Shown in pieces: positions 18,287 to 28,676 of a DNA stretch of 64,000 bases. Made by a program: the position numbers and the translations under genes. The notes under the pieces were generated by a model, which saw only the letters and a program-made list of their open reading frames with translations, was not told the origin of the DNA and ran no database searches. The DNA is from Gammaproteobacteria bacterium (GTDB lineage: Bacteria; Pseudomonadota; Gammaproteobacteria; Chromatiales; Chromatiaceae), in the NCBI GenBank assembly GCA_024275295.1, contig JAJRZI010000009.1, forward strand, positions 34,615 through 98,614, written 5' to 3'. Every line of letters starts with the position of its first letter. Positions within the stretch are counted from its first letter, which is position 1.

Positions 18287-18958
18287 GTGAACAACGCTCA
18301 ATCTCTTTTACCCCGGCTATTGCCGGCTACAGCAGCATTCGGAGCTGCGGCACTGCTTGCATGGGTTGTGTTTGACACCTTCAATGCCTACCGTGCAATC
18401 CAGGAAGCATTTCAAGACGGAGAGGCAATCCTGCGCAGCCGCACAAACTCTCAAACACCGGCCAGCGGCATCAATCTTGCCCAGATCCCAAACTGGCACC
18501 TGTTTGGCGATAGATCCCAGCAGACCAAAGCCACAATCCCACAAAAGATCATTGAAGCCCCGACAACCCCACTGGCACTGACGCTTCAGGGAACATTTCG
18601 AGGCAAATCCAATACTGAAGAGAGTTGGGCCATTATCAGTTCATCCGACAGTGAGCAGGCCATGTATCAGGTAGGCGATGAGATACCCGGTGGAGCCACC
18701 CTGTTAGCAGTAGAGCCTTTTCGCGTCATACTGGAGCGTAATGGACGACATGAGTCCCTCTCTCTGCCCCGCCCATCAATGGATGAAGAACAACAGGCCG
18801 CCACGGGTAAAGAACCCCATCCATCAACAGGGCGCAGGGTACCCGATGCCATGCCCAACAGAATTCCACCACCGGCCAGCCCCACTGCTGACAAGTATAC
18901 CGAGAAACAAGCACTTATCGAAGAGATGGCAAGAATCAGAAGCAAATTTGCACGATAA
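18287..18958 (+). CDS. gspC: Type II secretion protein GspC
   Basis: A 223-residue inner-membrane anchored protein. A membrane helix (about 10-30) is followed by the homology region with PNWHLFGDRS and PLALTLQGTFRG, which contacts the secretin GspD. The C-terminal part is Pro-rich and charged with a final helix; no PDZ domain is apparent, as in many short GspC proteins. It starts with GTG, and is the first gene of gspCDEF, 118 bases before gspD. Confidence 0.85.
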   Translation: MNNAQSLLPRLLPATAAFGAAALLAWVVFDTFNAYRAIQEAFQDGEAILRSRTNSQTPASGINLAQIPNWHLFGDRSQQTKATIPQKIIEAPTTPLALTLQGTFRGKSNTEESWAIISSSDSEQAMYQVGDEIPGGATLLAVEPFRVILERNGRHESLSLPRPSMDEEQQAATGKEPHPSTGRRVPDAMPNRIPPPASPTADKYTEKQALIEEMARIRSKFAR

Positions 18959-19076
18959 ATGCAGTTTGAATCAATCCACATTTCCCGCATAATGGATCAA
19001 TTGCCCATCATCCCCAGCCCATAATAGTGCTAATAACGAAAACCAACTTGAACTAAGGAACAAGCAACGGCACTCC

Positions 19077-20969
19077 ATGTTAAAACGTCTTCAACTACTC
19101 TTTTTGGTATTCGTCATCTCTCTACCTGTCTGGGCAGAAGGCACGCTAACGCTAAACCTGAACAATGCCGATATCCGGGTGCTGATCAATACCGTATCCG
19201 AGATGACCGGCAAAAACTTCATTGTTGATCCGCGTGTAAAAGGCAAAGTGACTGTCATCTCCTCCAGTCCCAGCGACCGCAGTCACATCTACGAAATCTT
19301 CCTCTCCGTACTCAAGGTGCATGGATTTGCCGTAGTCCCCAGCGGCGATATCAATAAGATTGTACCCAGCACCATCGCCAAACAGGATAATATCCGCACC
19401 ATTACCAGCACCCAGCTGCGCGGCACCGATGAGATAGCCACGCGTGTTATCGAGGTCAAGCACGTTATGGCCTCGCAACTGGTTCCTATCCTGCGGCCAC
19501 TGATGCCGCAACAGGCTCATCTGGGTGTACATGCTGACAGCAACACCCTGATCATCTCGGACTCCATCGCCAACATGGAGCGTGTCATCAGTATCGTCAG
19601 GCGCATTGACCGAATCGGCACCAATGAAGTGGAGATCATCCCGCTGGAACACGCCAACGCAGCCGATCTGGTTCAGGTGCTGACATCACTGCGCAACAAC
19701 GCACAAAAAGGCAAGGCACCGCCAGGGCAGCAACCTATTTTGGTCGCAGACCCCCGCACCAACACGATTCTGCTGGGGGGCAATCCAGACCTGCGCCTGG
19801 AACTGCGTGCACTGATTGCACACCTGGACACCCCGGTTGCCATCGAAGGACAGACCGAGGTGGTCTATCTCCGCTATGCACAGGCCAAGGATCTGGTAAC
19901 GGTACTGCAAGGCATCGGCACCAAACAGCTGGAGGCCGAGAAAGAGGTGAAGAAAGGGGCGCAGGCAAAACCCCAGTTCGACATCCAGGCCGACGAGGCA
20001 ACCAACGCACTGGTCATTACGGCTCCACCCTTGATCATGCGTTCACTCAAGCAGGTCATCAATCAGCTGGATATTCGCCGTGCCCAGGTCTATATCGAGG
20101 CCGTAATTGCAGAGCTGACCGATAAAAAGGCCGTTGAACTGGGCTTTGAATGGGGAACATCCGGTGCCAACAATGGCTTTTCTGCCAGCATTGACCACAC
20201 ACCAGATGCTGAAAGCAAGCTCTCCGTCAGAGGCTTTAACCTGGAATACTCCAGTGGGGGCACCCTACGCGCACTGGTGCAGGCCTTTGCTGGCGATGCA
20301 GAGACCAACATCCTCTCCACACCCTCACTGCTTACACTGGATAACGAGAAAGCCACCATCCACGTCGGTGAAAACGTACCCTTTGTCACGGGACAATACA
20401 CCACCTCCAGTGGTGACTCATCCACCACCCCGTTTCAGACCATAGAGCGTCACGATGTGGGTATTAAATTGACCGTTACCCCACAGATCAATGAAGGCGA
20501 CACCATCAAACTGGAGATTGAGCAGGAGGTCTCAAGCGTTGTTCCCGGCACCGTAGGGAATGACCTGATCACCAATAAACGCACACTGGAAACCACTATC
20601 CTGGTGGATGATAAACAGACCATCGTGCTGGGTGGACTGATCAAAGACAATCTCAATGAAACCGTCTCCAAGGTACCTCTGCTTGGCGACATCCCGGTAC
20701 TGGGGCTGTTGTTCAGAAACACCAGCACCACAACCAACAAAACCAACCTGATGATCTTTCTGCGGCCCGAGATCATCCGCAACCGGCGCACCAGCCTGCG
20801 TCTGACCAATTCAAAATATAACTACATCAGAAACCTACAAAAGAACATCGACAAGAATCAGGAAAAATGGCAACTCAAGCTGACACCCAACAAGAGTCGC
20901 CCGCTACTACCCGCATTAGATAACGGGGCATCTGCAAACAAAACATCTGAACCCACCCGCAGTGATTAG
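19077..20969 (+). CDS. gspD: Type II secretion secretin GspD
   Basis: A 630-residue outer-membrane secretin with a signal peptide (cleavage after LPVWA). N0 follows (LNLNNADIRVLINTVSEMTGKNFIVDPRVKG), then N1-N3 (about 125-340) and the secretin channel domain (about 380-590; VPLLGDIPVLGLLFRNTS). The last 40 residues are a basic, Asn-rich tail in the place of an S-domain. It forms the multimeric channel for folded exoproteins. No pilotin gene is next to it. It lies nine bases before gspE. Confidence 0.93.
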   Translation: MLKRLQLLFLVFVISLPVWAEGTLTLNLNNADIRVLINTVSEMTGKNFIVDPRVKGKVTVISSSPSDRSHIYEIFLSVLKVHGFAVVPSGDINKIVPSTIAKQDNIRTITSTQLRGTDEIATRVIEVKHVMASQLVPILRPLMPQQAHLGVHADSNTLIISDSIANMERVISIVRRIDRIGTNEVEIIPLEHANAADLVQVLTSLRNNAQKGKAPPGQQPILVADPRTNTILLGGNPDLRLELRALIAHLDTPVAIEGQTEVVYLRYAQAKDLVTVLQGIGTKQLEAEKEVKKGAQAKPQFDIQADEATNALVITAPPLIMRSLKQVINQLDIRRAQVYIEAVIAELTDKKAVELGFEWGTSGANNGFSASIDHTPDAESKLSVRGFNLEYSSGGTLRALVQAFAGDAETNILSTPSLLTLDNEKATIHVGENVPFVTGQYTTSSGDSSTTPFQTIERHDVGIKLTVTPQINEGDTIKLEIEQEVSSVVPGTVGNDLITNKRTLETTILVDDKQTIVLGGLIKDNLNETVSKVPLLGDIPVLGLLFRNTSTTTNKTNLMIFLRPEIIRNRRTSLRLTNSKYNYIRNLQKNIDKNQEKWQLKLTPNKSRPLLPALDNGASANKTSEPTRSD

Positions 20970-20978
20970 ATAGATCAG

Positions 20979-22490
20979 ATGCCTGAGCCTCAAAGCGATC
21001 AACAGGACACCCATCCTGCCGCCCAACTCCCCTACAGCTTCGCCAAACGACATGGCGTGCTGATCGAGACGGGGGATGACGGGAAGGCCAGAGTCGCGCA
21101 CCTTGAAGAGAGCGGCACACTGGCATTGATTGAAGCTCAGCGTTACCTTGGCACCCCTGTCAGCTTCAAACAACTCACTGAAGACGAATTCAACGCCCTG
21201 TTGCAAAAGACATACGAGCAAGGCTCCGCCAAGGCCCAACAGATGATGGACAACATCGGCGATGATATGGATCTTAATGATATTGCCGACCAATTACCTG
21301 AGCCTGAAGACCTGCTTGAGAGCGCCGACGAAGCCCCGATCATCCGTCTCATCAACGCCCTGCTGGCCGAAGCGGTAAAGGAGAGCGCCTCCGACATCCA
21401 TATCGAACCCTTTGAAGACCGGATGGTGGTACGTCTGCGGGTCGATGGCGTGCTGCGGCAGATCCTACAACCGTTGCGCGCCATGGCGCCGATGGTGATC
21501 TCCCGTCTTAAGGTGATGGCCAAACTGGATATTGCCGAAAAACGTCTGCCACAGGATGGGCGTATCTCACTGCGTATTGGTGGCCGGGCGGTGGATGTGC
21601 GTGTCTCAACACTGCCCTCCATCCATGGTGAGCGCATTGTACTGCGGCTGCTGGACAAACAGGCCGGGCGGCTGGATTTGAAACAACTGGGTACCCGCAA
21701 GGATGAGCTGGAATCCATGCAGTCGCTGATCCGGCGACCCCACGGTATCATCCTGGTAACCGGCCCCACAGGTTCAGGCAAAACCACCACCCTGTATGCC
21801 GTCCTCAGCCAACTCAATGACCGAAAGAGAAACATCCTGACCGTAGAGGATCCTATCGAGTATTACCTGGATGGCATCGGTCAAACCCAGGTAAACCCCA
21901 AGGTGGATATGACCTTTGCCCGTGGCCTACGCGCCATCCTGCGTCAGGATCCCGATATCGTAATGGTGGGCGAGATCCGCGATCTGGAGACCGTAGAGAT
22001 CGCCGTCCAGGCCAGCCTGACCGGCCACCTGGTGCTATCGACCCTGCACACCAACACAGCCGTCGGCGCCATCACCCGTCTGCGTGATATGGGCGTTGAA
22101 CCCTTTCTGCTCTCATCCAGCATCATTGGCGTATTGGCGCAACGGCTGCTGCGCAGGCTCTGTCCCGACTGTAAAGAGGCCTATACCGCCAGCCAGTCAG
22201 ATCTGGACACGCTGGGCATTACCCCTGAAACAGACAAAACCATTACACTCTATCACCCAAAAGGGTGCAAAACATGTAACTACCAGGGTTACCGTGGGCG
22301 CAGTGGCATCTTTGAACTGGTCGTTATTGATGATGCGATGAAAAATCTTATCCATGATGGCGCCGGAGAACACGAGCTGGAGAAGCAGGCCCGCACCCGC
22401 TCACGCAGCATGCTGCAAAACGCCAGAGAGAAGGCCATCAGTGGTGAAACCAGCCTGGAAGAGGTTGTTCGGGTCGCACATGAAGATTAA
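20979..22490 (+). CDS. gspE: Type II secretion ATPase GspE
   Basis: The 503-residue cytoplasmic motor. The N1E region precedes the catalytic core, which has Walker A GPTGSGKTTT, the Asp box EDPIEY, the Walker B region ILRQDPDIVMVGEIRD and the His box GHLVLSTLHTN. A zinc motif is formed by CPDC and CKTC near residues 395 and 430. It powers pseudopilus assembly through GspL and GspF. The full set of motifs suggests it is functional. Confidence 0.94.
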   Translation: MPEPQSDQQDTHPAAQLPYSFAKRHGVLIETGDDGKARVAHLEESGTLALIEAQRYLGTPVSFKQLTEDEFNALLQKTYEQGSAKAQQMMDNIGDDMDLNDIADQLPEPEDLLESADEAPIIRLINALLAEAVKESASDIHIEPFEDRMVVRLRVDGVLRQILQPLRAMAPMVISRLKVMAKLDIAEKRLPQDGRISLRIGGRAVDVRVSTLPSIHGERIVLRLLDKQAGRLDLKQLGTRKDELESMQSLIRRPHGIILVTGPTGSGKTTTLYAVLSQLNDRKRNILTVEDPIEYYLDGIGQTQVNPKVDMTFARGLRAILRQDPDIVMVGEIRDLETVEIAVQASLTGHLVLSTLHTNTAVGAITRLRDMGVEPFLLSSSIIGVLAQRLLRRLCPDCKEAYTASQSDLDTLGITPETDKTITLYHPKGCKTCNYQGYRGRSGIFELVVIDDAMKNLIHDGAGEHELEKQARTRSRSMLQNAREKAISGETSLEEVVRVAHED

Positions 22491-22518
22491 CCCCATAAAA
22501 CGCAATTGAGGCCACACC

Positions 22519-23733
22519 TTGGGTGCATTTGAATACCAGGCCCTCGATCAACAGGGGCGGCAAAAAAAAGGCATCATAGAGAGTGATACCTCACGCCTGG
22601 CGCGTCAGGCACTGCGTGACCAGGGGTTAACGCCGCTCTCGGTTGAGGCCGTTGTCACGCAGGAATCACGCAAACCGGCTGCCTTGGGTGGCAGCAGCGG
22701 GATTGGCACCCGCGACCTCGCCCTGCTGACCCGCCAGCTCGCCACACTCAGCCGCTCTGGCATCCCCTTGGAAGAGGCACTCCATGCCGTCTCACAACAG
22801 ACAGAGAAGCCCCGTATCCGGCGTATTATTCTGGGCGTTCGATCACGCGTGCTGGAGGGCCAAAGCCTCTCCAATGCATTGGGCAACTTCCCTAACGCCT
22901 TTCCCATACTCTACCGGGCCACCGTAGACGCCGGCGAATCCTCCGGTAAACTGGATTATGTGCTGGAAAAACTGGCTGAATATGAGGAGACCCGGGAGCT
23001 GATGCGCCAAAAGGTGCAGCTGGCCATGATCTACCCGATCATGCTGACCACGGTCTCCATCCTGATCGTTATCGGGCTGCTGGCCTACGTGGTGCCCGAG
23101 ATTGTCGGGGTGTTTGATAATCTGGGACAGGAGCTGCCGATCCTGACGCGCTGGCTGATCATGTCCAGTGACTTCATCCTGGACTATGGCATTTTACTGC
23201 TCGGTGGGATCATCGCCATCTGGATGGCTTGCGCCGCCATGCTGCGGGTTGAGCATATCCTTTTCGCCTACCAGACCATCCAGTTGCAACTGCCCCTGAT
23301 TGGGCGCTTTATACGCGGCTCCAACACCGCACGTTTTACCCGCACCCTGGCCATCCTCGTCGGCAGTGGCGTAGAGCTACTGGAGGCACTGCGCATCGCC
23401 AGTCAGGTGGTGCCCAACCTGCCCATGCGCAAAGCGGTGGAACACACCGCCGTGCGGGTTCGAGAGGGTGACAGCCTCAGCCGGGCGCTGAACCAAACCA
23501 AACTCTTCCCACCCATTACGGTGCACCTGATTGCCAGTGGTGAGTCCAGCGGACAACTACCCGAAATGCTGGAGGGTGCTGCAGACAACCAACAGCGCGA
23601 GGTTCAATCCATGGCCGAGATGCTGATCGGCGTCTTTGAGCCAGTGCTTATTCTATTCATGGGCGTGGTTGTGCTGCTCATCGTCATCGCCATCCTGCTG
23701 CCTATCTTTGAGATGAACCAGCTGGTTCGGTAG
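22519..23733 (+). CDS. gspF: Type II secretion inner-membrane platform protein GspF
   Basis: A 404-residue polytopic protein with two GspF/PilC cytoplasmic domains (about 70-195 and 270-395) and three membrane helices (near 170, 225 and 380). Signatures are LALLTRQLATLSRSGIPL and TRTLAILVGSGVELLEAL. It begins with TTG, preceded by a weak GAGG. The last 32 bases overlap the convergent HD-GYP gene on the opposite strand. Confidence 0.92.
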   Translation: MGAFEYQALDQQGRQKKGIIESDTSRLARQALRDQGLTPLSVEAVVTQESRKPAALGGSSGIGTRDLALLTRQLATLSRSGIPLEEALHAVSQQTEKPRIRRIILGVRSRVLEGQSLSNALGNFPNAFPILYRATVDAGESSGKLDYVLEKLAEYEETRELMRQKVQLAMIYPIMLTTVSILIVIGLLAYVVPEIVGVFDNLGQELPILTRWLIMSSDFILDYGILLLGGIIAIWMACAAMLRVEHILFAYQTIQLQLPLIGRFIRGSNTARFTRTLAILVGSGVELLEALRIASQVVPNLPMRKAVEHTAVRVREGDSLSRALNQTKLFPPITVHLIASGESSGQLPEMLEGAADNQQREVQSMAEMLIGVFEPVLILFMGVVVLLIVIAILLPIFEMNQLVR

Positions 23734-25141
23734 AGCCACTACCATAACGCTCACCAATCGCCACAAACCCATCCAGATGCGCCAGCAGTGTCTGCACCAG
23801 GAAGGGGTCAAAATGGCTGCCCTGTTCCTGCTCGATCCATGCCACAACCCTGTTCAGTGGCCAGGCCTCCTTATAGGGCCGTATTGAGAGCAGTGCATCA
23901 TAGACATCCACCAAACCGACTATCCTGCCGTAGATATGAATATCCTCACCTTTCAGCCCCCATGGGTAGCCTGCCCCATCCCATCGCTCATGATGTTGAT
24001 GCGCAATCACTGCCGCTGCCTTCAACAGACTGCGATCAGAGTGCACCAGCATGGAATAACCAATCGTGGTGTGATTTTTCATCACCTCAAACTCTTCATC
24101 CGTTAGCTTCCCGGGCTTCAGCAGAACCTCATCCGGTATGCCCAGCTTGCCAATATCATGCAGCGGGGCCGCTGAGGCCAATAGCTCAATATCTTTAGCC
24201 GCCATCCCGATTTTTGATGCCAGCAGCCGGCTATATTCAGTCACCCGCTTGGTATGATTTTTTGTCTCTTTTGAACGCCGTTCCTCAATCACCCCCATGG
24301 TGAAAACGGTCTCTCTCAATGTATTTTCAATCTCTTTATTCAGATCAACCAGGCTGTGGTTCATCTTTTTAAGCAGATCCTGATTGGCAATGATATCGCT
24401 GTTAAAATGGTTGATCTCTTCTGCAACATTGACAAATTCAAGCGAATCAAACTTCTCTGTACTTACCGGCTTATGCTCCTGATAGGCACGCCTGGCTCTT
24501 TCAATGAGACTCTCCAATGGCTCCTGCACATAGACCTGAACCGTACGAAAGGTATTGGCAATGACCAATAGAATAAAAAACAGCGCAACCAGAAGAATCA
24601 ACATCAGTATCCATGACGCCATGGTGCGGTATTTCAATATATCCAACTCAATATCCACCGCCCCCAATACTGTACCTTCATCCACCTGATGACACTCAAG
24701 GCAGTTAAGCGCGCCCCGGTTTGTTGCAATATAGGGCACAATGGCTCTAATGACAGGAGATGCCCCAAAATCATCGATTTGAAAAAAGGGGGTTTTTGAT
24801 TCAAATGCCTTCTGTACCAGAGGTGTCACAGCAGCTTCCATACGACCTGGCCCAAACTGCTTATTGACTGCGGGGGCACGTATGATGACTATCTGATTTA
24901 TATCATGCAGCGTTCTTATCTCATTTAAGAAATAGTCACGCTTATCCATAATCCCTGCTTTCATGTGTGCCGTCAGTCCAGCCTTGACCATATCGGCAAC
25001 GGCCAGCGCCTCGTTCTTTATAATATTATGAGAGAGTGATCTAAAGTTGAATCCGGTGACAGCCGCCATCACCAGCGCAGCGACAAGCAGGAATGCAAGG
25101 AGATTTCTTACCGTAATGGTTTTGATACTGGGCTTCAGCAT
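23702..25141 (-). CDS. Membrane HD-GYP c-di-GMP phosphodiesterase with periplasmic heme site
   Basis: A 479-residue protein. Membrane helix 1 (about 13-31) is followed by a periplasmic domain with C147-L-E-C150-H151, a c-type heme attachment motif. Helix 2 (about 175-198), a HAMP-like linker and an intact HD-GYP domain (about 290-460) complete it. Catalytic signatures are HDIGKLGIPD and HHERWDGAGYP, so it should hydrolyse cyclic di-GMP, unlike the degenerate domain at 0.5-1.8 kb. The heme suggests sensing of redox state, NO or O2. The 3' end overlaps gspF by 32 bases tail to tail. Confidence 0.87.
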   Translation of the reverse strand: MLKPSIKTITVRNLLAFLLVAALVMAAVTGFNFRSLSHNIIKNEALAVADMVKAGLTAHMKAGIMDKRDYFLNEIRTLHDINQIVIIRAPAVNKQFGPGRMEAAVTPLVQKAFESKTPFFQIDDFGASPVIRAIVPYIATNRGALNCLECHQVDEGTVLGAVDIELDILKYRTMASWILMLILLVALFFILLVIANTFRTVQVYVQEPLESLIERARRAYQEHKPVSTEKFDSLEFVNVAEEINHFNSDIIANQDLLKKMNHSLVDLNKEIENTLRETVFTMGVIEERRSKETKNHTKRVTEYSRLLASKIGMAAKDIELLASAAPLHDIGKLGIPDEVLLKPGKLTDEEFEVMKNHTTIGYSMLVHSDRSLLKAAAVIAHQHHERWDGAGYPWGLKGEDIHIYGRIVGLVDVYDALLSIRPYKEAWPLNRVVAWIEQEQGSHFDPFLVQTLLAHLDGFVAIGERYGSGSTEPAGSSQR

Positions 25142-25286
25142 TTATTGTCCAATAACCAGCTGCATATCCACTGGTAAAATTCGGGATTGTTGTTATCACG
25201 CTGCACAACGAAACCCGGCCACAAGAGCGTGGCAGCATTTCAAATCAAGTATAGGACAAACTAACACTGCAGTGAGGGAGGGTTAC

Positions 25287-25808
25287 TCAGATTGAGTTTT
25301 TATCACCCCGTACAAACGCATCAAACAACATCAATACCACACCGATTGATATTGCGCTGTCAGCAATATTAAAGGCCGGCCAGTGGCATTGGTTTACAGC
25401 CTCTTTTACCCGGCTGCCAAAAAATGGCAGGCAACCATCGGCAACATAGTAGAGATCAATAAAATCTATAACGTAACCATAATAGACACGGTCAATCAGA
25501 TTGCCAACCGCACCACCAATGATCAGACTCAATGCAGTGGCTGTCAGCCGCTCATCTGTATCCAGTTTTAACAGCCATACCACAAGACCCGTGGTGACCA
25601 GGGAGGAGACCACAATAAAGAACCAGCGCTGCCACCCCCCCTGGTCACTCAGAAAGCTGAAGGCAGCACCTGGATTAAACATCAGGGTAAGATCAAAGTA
25701 TGGAAACAGTGGCAGCGACTGATAGACGGCCAGGTTGCTGGCCGCCCACTGTTTGGTGAGCAGATCCAGACCGATGATGGCAAAGGAAACCCACAGCCAA
25801 CGCAGCAT
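25287..25808 (-). CDS. lspA: Lipoprotein signal peptidase (signal peptidase II)
   Basis: The protein of about 173 residues has four membrane helices and the two catalytic aspartates of the family, in [11 protein letters not shown] and [11 protein letters not shown]. It removes signal peptides from prolipoproteins such as the NosL proteins encoded at 54 and 63 kb. ATG at 25808 gives the normal LspA start (MLRWLWVSF); a GTG at 25835 in the same frame would overlap ileS by 23 bases. The ileS-lspA order is common in proteobacteria. Confidence 0.92.
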   Translation of the reverse strand: MLRWLWVSFAIIGLDLLTKQWAASNLAVYQSLPLFPYFDLTLMFNPGAAFSFLSDQGGWQRWFFIVVSSLVTTGLVVWLLKLDTDERLTATALSLIIGGAVGNLIDRVYYGYVIDFIDLYYVADGCLPFFGSRVKEAVNQCHWPAFNIADSAISIGVVLMLFDAFVRGDKNSI

Positions 25809-25812
25809 AAGT

Positions 25813-28641
25813 TTAGGCGAATCGACGAAGCTCACCTGAACCCGCTACATTTTCCACACAGCGGCCACAGAGTTCCGGGTGATCGGCATGACGCCCTACA
25901 TCGGCCTGATGATGCCAGCAGCGGCTGCACTTTGCATGATCCGATGGCGAGATGATGACGGAGAGACTCGGCACCTCTGTAGCCACCGCACGCTCCGGCC
26001 GCTCATCTACCGAGTGCAGCCGCGCATAGGAGGTGATGAAGATAAAATGCAGCTCATCCTCCAGTTTGGCCAGCTGCCGGTAGAGTTTCTCACCACAATA
26101 GAGATCCACCTCGGCATTCAGCGCAGAGCCAATGGCCCCGGCCTTGCGCGCATCTTCCAGGTGTTTGCTCACCGCCGAACGAACGGATGACAGCTGCTCC
26201 CAAAAGGTGCGGTCAAAATCCCCAGCCTCATCCAGTGCAAACAGGCCGTCATACCAGGTCTCCAGAAAGACAGCCTCGCTGCGCTCGCCGGGGATATGCT
26301 CCCAAATCTCATCTGCGGTAAAACTAAGGATTGGCGCCAGCCAGCGCACCAACGCCTCAATAATGTGATACATGGCCGTCTGCGCAGAGCGCCGGGCCAG
26401 ACTATTAGCCTGGGTGGTGTATTGACGATCTTTGATGATATCAAGATAGAAACCGCCCATCTCTGTCACACAGAATTTCTGCACCTTTTGATAGATGATA
26501 TGGAACTGGTAGTCGCGGTAGGCTGTGACGACCTCCTCCTGCAGCTGTAGTGCACGATCCACCGCCCAACGATCCAGCGCCAGCATGGATTCAGATTCAA
26601 CCATGTGTTGCACCGGATCAAAACCATCCAGATTGGCCAGCAGAAAGCGAGAGGTATTACGAATGCGCCGATAGGCATCCGAGGTGCGTTTGAGTATCTC
26701 ATCCGAGACATTCATCTCATAGCGGTAGTCGGTGGCGGCCACCCACAGGCGGATGATGTCCGCCCCCAGATTGTTGATCACCTTCTGCGGCGCCACCACA
26801 TTACCAACTGATTTGGACATCTTGCGCCCATTGGCATCGACGGTAAAGCCGTGGGTCAGCACCTGTTTATAGGGTGCCTGACCCGATACGCCAATCGAGG
26901 TGAGCAGGGAGGATTGAAACCAGCCGCGATGCTGATCAGAGCCCTCAAGGTAGAGATCCGCCGGAAAGGCCAGCTCCTTGCGCCGGTTCAATACACAGGC
27001 ATGGGTGACGCCCGAGTCAAACCAGACATCCAGGGTATCGCTCACCTTGTCATAATCGACCGCCTCATCACCCAGCAACTCCTCCTGCTGTAGCTGGAAC
27101 CAGGCCTCGATACCTTCCGCCTCCACCAATTTGGCAACCTCTTCGATCAGGCGCGGCGTCTCAGGGTGCAGCTCACTGGTCACCTTATGCGCAAACAGGG
27201 CAATCGGCACACCCCAGGTGCGCTGGCGCGAGATACACCAGTCAGGGCGGCCTTCTACCATCCCCTCAATACGCGCTTTACCCCAGTCGGGAATCCACTC
27301 AACCTGATCAATATCCCGTTTGGCCGCATCACGCAGACCCTGTTGATCCATGCTGATAAACCACTGCGGTGTCGCCCGGAAGATAATCGGTGTCTTGTGC
27401 CGCCAGCAGTGTGGGTAGCTGTGGGTCAGACGCTCTTCATGCAGCAAGGCACCCTTGGCTTTGAGCACCTCGATCACATGCTCATTGGCTTGAAAAACAT
27501 GCTCACCCGCAAACAGCTCTGTACCTTCAAGAAAGCAGCCGTTGCTACCCACCGGGTTATCCACTGGCAGGTTGTAGCGCGCACCGACCACATAATCATC
27601 CAGACCATGGCCCGGGGCTGTGTGTACCGCACCCGTACCGGCCTCCAGCGTGACATGCTCACCCAGAATGACCGGCACCTCCCGTTGGTAGAAAGGGTGC
27701 TGCAGTTTCAGACCTTCAAACACCTCACCGTTGGCATAACCGACAACGTGGTACTGCGCTATGCCGTAGCGATCCATCACATCCTTGAGCAGCGCATCCG
27801 CAACCACCAGACGTTCAACCCCCTGCGACCCTTCACATTCAACAACCGCATACTCCAGCTCCGGGTTGAGCGCCACGGCCTGGTTGGCCGGCAGGGTCCA
27901 GGGGGTTGTTGTCCAGATTACAAACGAGAGCGGGCCACCCTCATGACCACTGCGTACATGCTGGCAGCGCGAAAGCAGCACCTCTTCATTCAGCACCGCA
28001 AAGCGGACATCGATGGCGAAGGAGCTTTTGTCCTTGTACTCCACCTCGGCCTCGGCCAGCGCAGAGCCGCAATCGGTACACCAGTGCACCGGCTTGAAAC
28101 CCTTCTGCACATGTCCGTTCTCAACGATGCGACCCAGCGCACGAATAATGTCGGCCTCGAAATGGTAATCCATGGTTAGGTAAGGGTTGTCCCAATCACC
28201 CATTACCCCCAGCCGTTTGAAATCGGTACGCTGCTTATCCACCTGCTTCCCGGCATAGATGCGGCAGGCCTTGCGGAATTCAGCCGCAGTGATCTTGACA
28301 CCCGGCTTACCTGCCTTCTTCTCTACCTGCAGCTCAATCGGCAGACCGTGACAATCCCACCCTGGCACATAGGGTGCATCGAAGCCGTCCAGTCCACGGC
28401 TTTTGACAATAATATCCTTGAGCACCTTGTTCACCGCATGACCGATATGTATCTCGCCATTGGCGTAGGGAGGGCCATCATGCAGGATGAACTTGGGTCG
28501 CCCACTGGCCACCTCCCGCTGCTTTGCATAAAGATCCATCTCCGTCCAACGCTTGAGCCGCTGCGGTTCCCGCTGCGACAGATTACCCTTCATAGGGAAA
28601 GCCGTTTTGGGGAGATTGAGGGTGCTCTTGTAGTCTGTCAC
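25813..28641 (-). CDS. ileS: Isoleucyl-tRNA synthetase
   Basis: A 942-residue class I synthetase. The HIGH motif is in [13 protein letters not shown], the KMSKS motif in [11 protein letters not shown], and the editing (CP1) domain includes [18 protein letters not shown] and [17 protein letters not shown]-terminal zinc site is built from CSRCWHH and CGRCVENV. It charges tRNA-Ile and edits Val-tRNA-Ile. Length is typical for bacterial IleS type 1. It begins with GTG, 35 bases after ribF, and the three genes ribF-ileS-lspA probably form one operon. Confidence 0.96.
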   Translation of the reverse strand: MTDYKSTLNLPKTAFPMKGNLSQREPQRLKRWTEMDLYAKQREVASGRPKFILHDGPPYANGEIHIGHAVNKVLKDIIVKSRGLDGFDAPYVPGWDCHGLPIELQVEKKAGKPGVKITAAEFRKACRIYAGKQVDKQRTDFKRLGVMGDWDNPYLTMDYHFEADIIRALGRIVENGHVQKGFKPVHWCTDCGSALAEAEVEYKDKSSFAIDVRFAVLNEEVLLSRCQHVRSGHEGGPLSFVIWTTTPWTLPANQAVALNPELEYAVVECEGSQGVERLVVADALLKDVMDRYGIAQYHVVGYANGEVFEGLKLQHPFYQREVPVILGEHVTLEAGTGAVHTAPGHGLDDYVVGARYNLPVDNPVGSNGCFLEGTELFAGEHVFQANEHVIEVLKAKGALLHEERLTHSYPHCWRHKTPIIFRATPQWFISMDQQGLRDAAKRDIDQVEWIPDWGKARIEGMVEGRPDWCISRQRTWGVPIALFAHKVTSELHPETPRLIEEVAKLVEAEGIEAWFQLQQEELLGDEAVDYDKVSDTLDVWFDSGVTHACVLNRRKELAFPADLYLEGSDQHRGWFQSSLLTSIGVSGQAPYKQVLTHGFTVDANGRKMSKSVGNVVAPQKVINNLGADIIRLWVAATDYRYEMNVSDEILKRTSDAYRRIRNTSRFLLANLDGFDPVQHMVESESMLALDRWAVDRALQLQEEVVTAYRDYQFHIIYQKVQKFCVTEMGGFYLDIIKDRQYTTQANSLARRSAQTAMYHIIEALVRWLAPILSFTADEIWEHIPGERSEAVFLETWYDGLFALDEAGDFDRTFWEQLSSVRSAVSKHLEDARKAGAIGSALNAEVDLYCGEKLYRQLAKLEDELHFIFITSYARLHSVDERPERAVATEVPSLSVIISPSDHAKCSRCWHHQADVGRHADHPELCGRCVENVAGSGELRRFA

Positions 28642-28676
28642 TGTGTCTGCCTATCGCTCTGAATTAGTATCTAATG

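Noticed and set aside
27166..28179. Long plus-strand frame (337 codons) opposite ileS
   Set aside because: It lies fully within the well-supported ileS gene on the other strand and has no family features; it is a codon-bias shadow.
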